Assembly (NCBI GenBank): GCA_025058955.1
Contig: JANXDV010000036.1
Location: 1-9,997 of the forward strand
Direction of reading: 5' to 3'
DNA length: 9,997 bases
DNA from: Archaeoglobaceae archaeon
GTDB taxonomy: Archaea > Halobacteriota > Archaeoglobi > Archaeoglobales > Archaeoglobaceae
Shown: positions 6,690-9,997 of the stretch, one piece after another
How the letters are laid out: each line of letters begins with the position of its first letter
Numbering within the stretch: position 1 is the stretch's first letter
Notes under the pieces: generated by a model
Database searches by the model: none
Told to the model about the DNA's origin: nothing
The model's input: only the letters and a program-made list of their open reading frames with translations
Position numbers and translations under genes: made by a program

Positions 6690-6806
6690 ATGGAGGATTT
6701 TGATGTGTTGGAGATTAGGAGAGAAGTGGGAAGATTAAAGCAATTGATAAAACTTAAAAATTCTGAAAGGATTTTCAAGAACGATCTCTTCGATGGGCTA
6801 CTCTAA
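6690..6806 (+). other. Short orphan reading frame (38 codons), probably a gene fragment
   Basis: From the ATG at 6690 the frame reads MEDFDVLEIRREVGRLKQLI and continues for 18 codons, ending in TAA at 6804-6806. It is charged and helical and looks protein-like but is too short to identify. Upstream, 6592-6689 has another short helical frame starting at a TTG (SEISLESLLEKLEKHWKVD). Both are probably debris of older genes. An independent small protein is possible but there is no good SD. Confidence 0.25.
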
Positions 6807-7088
6807 TATAAAAGTTGCAACCATTTTTTAATGATAAGCTCTCTAAAGCTGAATGTGGATTTTAGAGGAGTTTTGAGCAAAAATTCCCATAGAAAACCTC
6901 CAGAAACTATTTTAGCAATATTAGTAGCTTGGCTGATCAAACCCATAGGAAGCTTTTGGAAAGATCTTGAATTTCTTCCTGCCCCTTTCAAAAGACTTGG
7001 TAAAATTAAATCTACAGGATTCTCCGAACTCTCAATACTGTTACTTACCATATTTATTTTATTTTTAATTTTTATTTTATATATTTAA
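6807..7088 (+). pseudogene. Permease-like remnant, possibly of an ACR3-type arsenite exporter
   Basis: An open frame (85 codons from 6831, and open back to the TAA at 6804) reads FLMISSLKLNVDFRGVLSK, followed by KPPETILAILVAWLIKPIG. This resembles the early part of ACR3-family transporters, where a motif like LMIYP...V.F..V leads into a helix ending in NWLIKPF. After residue 40 or so the likeness fades, and the end (ILLLTIFILFLIFILYI) is a low-complexity hydrophobic run made of A/T-rich codons. If correct, only about 45 of the usual 350 or so residues remain. The assignment is by memory of motifs and is tentative. Confidence 0.35.
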
Positions 7089-7141
7089 TTAGAATCTCTC
7101 CAAAGCTCTAAGGTTTAAAGCTCTTCGAGCTTATTTAAATT

Positions 7142-7249
7142 CTAATGCTCTCCAATATAGCCAATATTACATTCAGGATCGAATTTTAGCTCTATAAAAT
7201 CTTTTTTGTAACTCATGAAAGACACGGGCTTCTGAATTTTCACTTCCAT
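7142..7249 (-). other. 35-codon leftward frame, probable gene fragment
   Basis: The minus strand from the ATG at 7249 reads MEVKIQKPVSFMSYKKDFIE, then LKFDPECNIGYIGEH, to TAG at 7144-7142; after the stop the same frame continues with NLNKLEEL before another stop. The composition is protein-like and it lies upstream of, and divergent from, the intact regulator gene. I do not recognise a family. It may be the remains of a longer gene, or a small protein. The rest of 7089-7333 is AT-rich intergenic DNA. Confidence 0.25.
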
Positions 7250-7279
7250 AGGAAATGAAGGGGAGGGGTTTTAAGATAA

Positions 7280-7314
7280 AAGTTTATACTCAATAGAGAA
7301 AATTTTTTAAACAA
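7280..7314 (+). promoter_or_regulatory. Putative promoter region of the regulator/unknown two-gene unit
   Basis: Two TATA-like boxes precede the ATG at 7334: AGTTTATACT (7281-7290), which would give a leader of about 20 bases, and TTTTTTAAAC (7303-7312), which would give a leaderless transcript. SD evidence is weak (only GGA near 7324). Confidence 0.35.
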
Positions 7315-7333
7315 GAAAAATTTGGAATAAAGT

Positions 7334-7984
7334 ATGGCAGAGGTTGTTCATGTTGTGGCAATAGACTCAGAGAGCAATGCGGTGCTCGAAAGCATAAAAT
7401 CGATTGGATATCCAATACATAAAGCATACATTGCTTACAGAAAAAAAGAAGCTTTAAATGCTGTTGAAAACGTAAATCGTGCACTAAGCTCTCTCGTGGA
7501 ATCTAAAACTCTCAACTTTGAAGGTAAAAAGGTATACGAGATCGTTTGGGAACTACTCAGAATTATTAGAAAAGAAATAGAGATGGAAAATACAGTCCTA
7601 TTTAATGTATCCGATTCTGATCGTTCGCTTTGTCTCGCTTTAACAATTGCAGCGCAGATCTCAAATAGCAAGATCTACATCGGCTCCGAAAATGGTGCAA
7701 GATTCCTGCAGACTCCTCCACTTAAAAAATTCAATGGAGATCGAATTAGGATCTTGAAGGTTCTTGTAGATGAAGGAGGATCAGTGGATTCTATAAATAA
7801 ACTTATAGAGCTTGTAGACGGAAAAATTGAAGAACAAAAGAAATATATGGCTCAAAGAGCAAGAATGAGTTACCATTTAAACGAGTTAGAAGAAGATGGA
7901 CTTGTTATAACTGAGAGAAAGGGAAAACATCTTAAAATTGCGGTAACGGATCTTGGCAAAGCTTATGTAGTGATGTTCGGTTGA
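7334..7984 (+). CDS. CARF-like domain plus winged-helix transcriptional regulator (HFX_2341/DUF6293-type)
   Basis: The 216-residue protein has two parts. Residues 1-125 look like a Rossmann-type CARF-like sensor: an opening strand VVHVVAIDSESNAVLESI, and NVSDSDRSLCLALTIAA (91-107) at the place where CARF proteins carry the ligand-binding N-x-T/S-GGT-K-x-M loop and following helix. Residues 134-216 are a winged helix: ILKVLVDEGG, the probable recognition helix RARMSYHLNELEEDGLV (175-191) and a wing ITERKGKHLKIAVT. This matches archaeal HFX_2341-family regulators, which share architecture with Csa3-type CRISPR regulators. In CARF proteins the N-terminal domain senses a nucleotide, often a cyclic oligoadenylate. 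Here the GGT-K core is replaced by DSD-R, so the ligand may differ. No CRISPR array or cas gene is in the window. It is intact and the second gene starts 7 bases after its stop. Family assignment is from recall; target and ligand are unknown. Confidence 0.65.
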   Translation: MAEVVHVVAIDSESNAVLESIKSIGYPIHKAYIAYRKKEALNAVENVNRALSSLVESKTLNFEGKKVYEIVWELLRIIRKEIEMENTVLFNVSDSDRSLCLALTIAAQISNSKIYIGSENGARFLQTPPLKKFNGDRIRILKVLVDEGGSVDSINKLIELVDGKIEEQKKYMAQRARMSYHLNELEEDGLVITERKGKHLKIAVTDLGKAYVVMFG

Positions 7985-7991
7985 GTAAGTT

Positions 7992-8606
7992 ATGCTTTCA
8001 GTCCTCATAATTGCGGATTCAACTCAGTGGTATCAATACAAAGAACTTGAAGAATGTTTAATGAATGATTATCATGTAGAATATGTGGATAAACTTAGCT
8101 CCGAGCAGTCGAATTTGAGTAAGTTGGAATTTTCATATGACATCTTTTTTTATCTAAAAATGCCTGAAACAAACGAGATTTCCGCAATTTCGAGGTTATT
8201 AAAGAGCAAGATCTTCATTTTCTTCGTTAGAAAAAATGGTTTCTCTCCTATACAACTAAAAAATGAACTTTTGCCAGTAGCAGAGAAAATTTCGCTTAAA
8301 GCGAGTGCAATGAGAGGAAAAATTGAGTATTTTAGAGGGGTCGATGAGATATTGGTGTTAAACGCCTATCATATTGAGCCAAAGGATACTTGCGAAGTGA
8401 TTTTAAACGGTAGCAGAGATTCAAAGGCTATGCTTGGTGATATAGTCTTTAGAGCAGGCAAAAATGTGGTTTTTGGAGTTAGAAAGAACAATATTGTTGC
8501 CTTTTCTGCGGACATTTTCTCTAATGAATGTTTTAAGAGCACTCAGAACTGTAGATTCATAAAAAATCTGCTCTCCGAAATGTTAACCGGGGTTGAGTTT
8601 TACTGA
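7992..8606 (+). CDS. Unrecognised protein, possibly GATase1-like fold, paired with the CARF-like regulator
   Basis: This 204-residue protein is not one I can name. It opens with a hydrophobic strand and a helix (MLSVLIIADSTQWYQYKELE), as in Rossmann-like or ThuA/GATase1-like folds. It has an internal strand pair (KSKIFIFFVRKNG, 71-83) and ends with NNIVAFSADIFSNECFKSTQ (166-185) and NCRFIKNLLSEML. That final layout (strand, A/G-D-x-F-x-S-N, a polar gap, then N-x-x-F-x-x-N-LL) recalls the C-terminal region of non-catalytic GATase1-like proteins of the DUF4350/GldG type. No nucleophile-elbow cysteine (GxCxG) is visible, so amidotransferase activity is unlikely. Cysteines are at 22, 134, 180 and 187. 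No signal peptide or membrane helix is seen. The 7-base gap to the regulator gene implies cotranscription and a shared role, perhaps as effector or co-sensor. Function unknown. Confidence 0.7.
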   Translation: MLSVLIIADSTQWYQYKELEECLMNDYHVEYVDKLSSEQSNLSKLEFSYDIFFYLKMPETNEISAISRLLKSKIFIFFVRKNGFSPIQLKNELLPVAEKISLKASAMRGKIEYFRGVDEILVLNAYHIEPKDTCEVILNGSRDSKAMLGDIVFRAGKNVVFGVRKNNIVAFSADIFSNECFKSTQNCRFIKNLLSEMLTGVEFY

Positions 8607-8632
8607 AATTTTGAATTGCGAAAATCAAATTT
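8606..8632 (+). terminator. Weak hairpin after the two-gene unit
   Basis: AAATTTTGA (8606-8614) can pair, with one bulged base, with TCAAATTT (8625-8632). It starts on the stop codon of the second gene. The following 40 bases are almost pure A/T (including the palindrome AAATATATATTT near 8643-8654). Termination of the two-gene unit here is plausible but the hairpin is AT-only. Confidence 0.25.
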
Positions 8633-8683
8633 GGAAAAATTAAAATATATATTTAAAATAAATTTAAAAGCTTTATTTTGGAT

Positions 8684-9750
8684 TTGAGAGCGTTAACCTT
8701 TGAAGGTATAAAATTTGTGAGATTTTGCAGTCATTTCTGGACCATTTTTTGCTTACTTCTTGGAGAATGGTGGCAGAAGTGATCAAAGTAGAGCTGAGAA
8801 TAGAAGATAATTCGAGAATTTAGATATCTCTCATCAATCCGGAGCTCGAAGCTCTATTCTGGGCACTAAACGAGAACAAAAATGAGATCCTTTGAATTTA
8901 GATATAGGAAGGGGCAGAAACATTTAAAAAATCGCCTCGAAGTCAGATTTTTGTTGAAAATTTAGGCTTAATGGATGGATTTGGGCTCGGATCTTATTTT
9001 TGATAAAACTGAATCCAAAAATTGATTTGGTTAAGCATTTCTGGCTTTGGGAGAACTGGGCCATATAAAGATAGGACTGCATTCGATCTAATAGCCCAGG
9101 CGGCAGGGGGAACGGCAACTTTGGTGGGAAGAGTTGGAAATAAGCCAAAAATTTTCATTGCGGATATTGTTTCCGGGATATATGCAGCTCTTGGAGCTAT
9201 GTTTGCACTTTATTATAGAGAGAAAACTGGTAAGGGACAGTTAGTGGATATATCGATGCAAGATGTTGTTTTTTCACTGAACCTGGCAGCGATTGTGGAA
9301 ACGGCACTTGGAGAAAAGGCCGAAAAACTTGGAATGAGCATTACAAAGTATCCTCCAGGTATAAAATCCATTCACAGCACTTATCCAGCACTCGATGGCA
9401 AGGTTGCGATTGCTGCTTTAACAATGAAAGATTTTCAACATTAATCTCGAGAACGAGGAATGAAGAGGAATTGAATGGGCTTTTGAGCAATTAACTTCAG
9501 AAATGAGTAGAAAAGAGATAACTCAAGTTCTCACATCTGCAAGGGTTCCTTGTAGTCCAGTTTATGAGGTTTCTGAAGCGAGAAATGATGAGCAGTTAAA
9601 GGCAAGAAAATGTTCGTTGATTTGGGATATAAGGGGATGAAATTCCCGCTGGATATGCTTTAAGCTTCCTTAGCCCATAGGCTCAGTAAAAAAGCTCAGA
9701 GCTTGGACTGCATAAAAAGAGATAAAAGAACTGAAAAAGAGTTAAATCTG
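8684..9750 (+). pseudogene. Broken CaiB/BaiF family III CoA-transferase, nearly full length
   Basis: Pieces in successive frames together cover a family III CoA-transferase, an enzyme that moves CoA between carboxylic acids. In order: LTFEGIKFV (8693-8719), SGPFFAYFL in a shifted frame (8738-8764), VAEVIKVEL (8770-8796), FWALNENKNEIL (8857-8892) before a TGA at 8893, NLDIGRGRNI in another frame, QIFVENLGLMDGFGLG (8944-8991), and then an intact 140-codon stretch (9022-9441) with IWLSISGFGRTGPYKDRTAF, FIADIVSGIYAALG and REKTGKGQLVDISMQD. The Asp at 9163-9165 (ADIVSG) matches the family's catalytic Asp that forms the acyl intermediate. After a TAA (9442) come MSRKEITQVLTSARVPCSPV (from 9503) and a decayed tail to about 9750. 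Lesions include a TAG at 8821 and at least five frameshifts. Intact relatives in archaea work in degradation of fatty or aromatic acids; the substrate here cannot be told. Confidence 0.9.
9713..9745 (-). terminator. T-rich stretch downstream of ilvC
   Basis: On the minus strand the bases after the ilvC stop include three T runs (CTTTTTC, CTTTTAT, CTTTTTAT). This fits an archaeal intrinsic terminator, which needs only oligo-T. It overlaps the tail of the convergent CaiB remnant. Confidence 0.35.
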
Positions 9751-9755
9751 AAAAA

Positions 9756-9997
9756 TCATTTCAACCAAGGTATAAGTTTTCTCATTTCCTTTCCAACAAC
9801 CTCGATTGGATGCTTCGCTTCCATTTCAAGCAATTTGTTGTATACAGGTCTTCCAGCAATGTTCTCTAAAATCCATTCCCTTGCAAACTCACCACTTTGA
9901 ATTTCCTTCAAGATCTTTCTCATCTCATCCTTTACAGCGTTTGTGAAAATCCTCTTTCCCCTCGTCATTCCACCATACTTTGCGGTCTCACTAACAG
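9756..9997 (-). CDS. ilvC: Ketol-acid reductoisomerase, C-terminal end (partial)
   Basis: The minus strand from the window edge (9995) to TGA at 9758-9756 reads about 79 codons: VSETAKYGGMTRGKRIF, EMRKILKEIQSGEFAREWIL and ending KEMRKLIPWLK. This is the C-terminal helical domain of class I ketol-acid reductoisomerase: the (S/N)xTAxYG opening, the highly conserved EIQSGEFAREW segment and the final PWL motif are all present. The enzyme converts acetolactate or acetohydroxybutyrate to dihydroxy acids with NAD(P)H and Mg2+ in valine, leucine and isoleucine synthesis. The NADPH-binding domain and catalytic core lie outside the window, so the start is not visible; the ATG at 9968 is internal. No damage is seen in this part. 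It is convergent with the CaiB pseudogene. Confidence 0.95.
   Translation of the reverse strand, partial: VSETAKYGGMTRGKRIFTNAVKDEMRKILKEIQSGEFAREWILENIAGRPVYNKLLEMEAKHPIEVVGKEMRKLIPWLK

Noticed and set aside
6803..7051. Leftward 82-codon frame opposite the permease-like remnant
   Set aside because: No SD and no recognisable motif; the opposite strand gives a more protein-like match to a transporter.
7000..9000. CRISPR array near the CARF-like regulator
   Set aside because: No regularly spaced direct repeats are visible anywhere in the window and no cas gene is present.
9022..9444. The 140-codon CaiB block as an intact short gene
   Set aside because: It starts at a TTG in mid-domain, lacks the N-terminal third and the C-terminal part, and both continue in other frames outside it.
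9580..9600. ATGATGA resembling a C box of a C/D sRNA
   Set aside because: No matching D box at proper distance, and the bases are explained by the CaiB reading ARNDEQLK.
1..9997. tRNA or rRNA genes
   Set aside because: I saw no convincing GTTCRANNC T-arm with matching acceptor stem and no rRNA-like GC-rich block in the intergenic stretches.

Overview
The window looks like chromosomal DNA of an AT-rich (by eye mid-30s % G+C) euryarchaeon, most plausibly related to the Archaeoglobales. The reasons are an archaeal SMC with an adjacent ScpA, an archaeal type IV pilin-like N-terminus, a Bat-type HTH remnant, TATA/BRE-like promoters, GGAGGTGA-type Shine-Dalgarno (SD) sequences and a CARF-like/winged-helix regulator. 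The lineage is inferred from protein character only and is not proven.

Left part (1-5400): a leftward pilin-like gene runs off the left edge. A small ferritin-like gene diverges from it. Then comes a tightly packed rightward operon: a small coiled-coil protein, smc (1162 aa) and scpA. SMC and ScpA form the archaeal condensin core that compacts and segregates the chromosome. The coiled-coil protein ends one base before the smc ATG. ScpA homology clearly begins upstream of its first ATG, inside the 3' end of smc, where there is a perfect GGAGGTGA but no ATG, GTG or TTG in frame.

Middle and right part (5400-9750): mostly a gene graveyard. It holds a broken leftward Bat/HTH-10 regulator, a broken 4Fe-4S ferredoxin with unidentified decayed sequence before it, a short permease-like remnant, small orphan fragments and a nearly full-length but heavily broken CaiB/BaiF family III CoA-transferase. 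In the middle sits one intact two-gene unit (7334-8606): a CARF-like domain plus winged-helix regulator, followed 7 bases later by an unrecognised protein that may have a glutamine-amidotransferase-like (GATase1-like) fold. The intact 3.5 kb smc argues against poor sequence quality as the cause of the decay.

Right edge (9756-9997): the C-terminal end of a leftward ketol-acid reductoisomerase (ilvC, branched-chain amino acid synthesis), intact as far as visible and converging on the CaiB pseudogene.

The best candidates for something new are the non-standard start of scpA with its SD buried in smc, the conserved-looking small coiled-coil partner of smc, and the intact regulator/unknown pair surrounded by dead genes.
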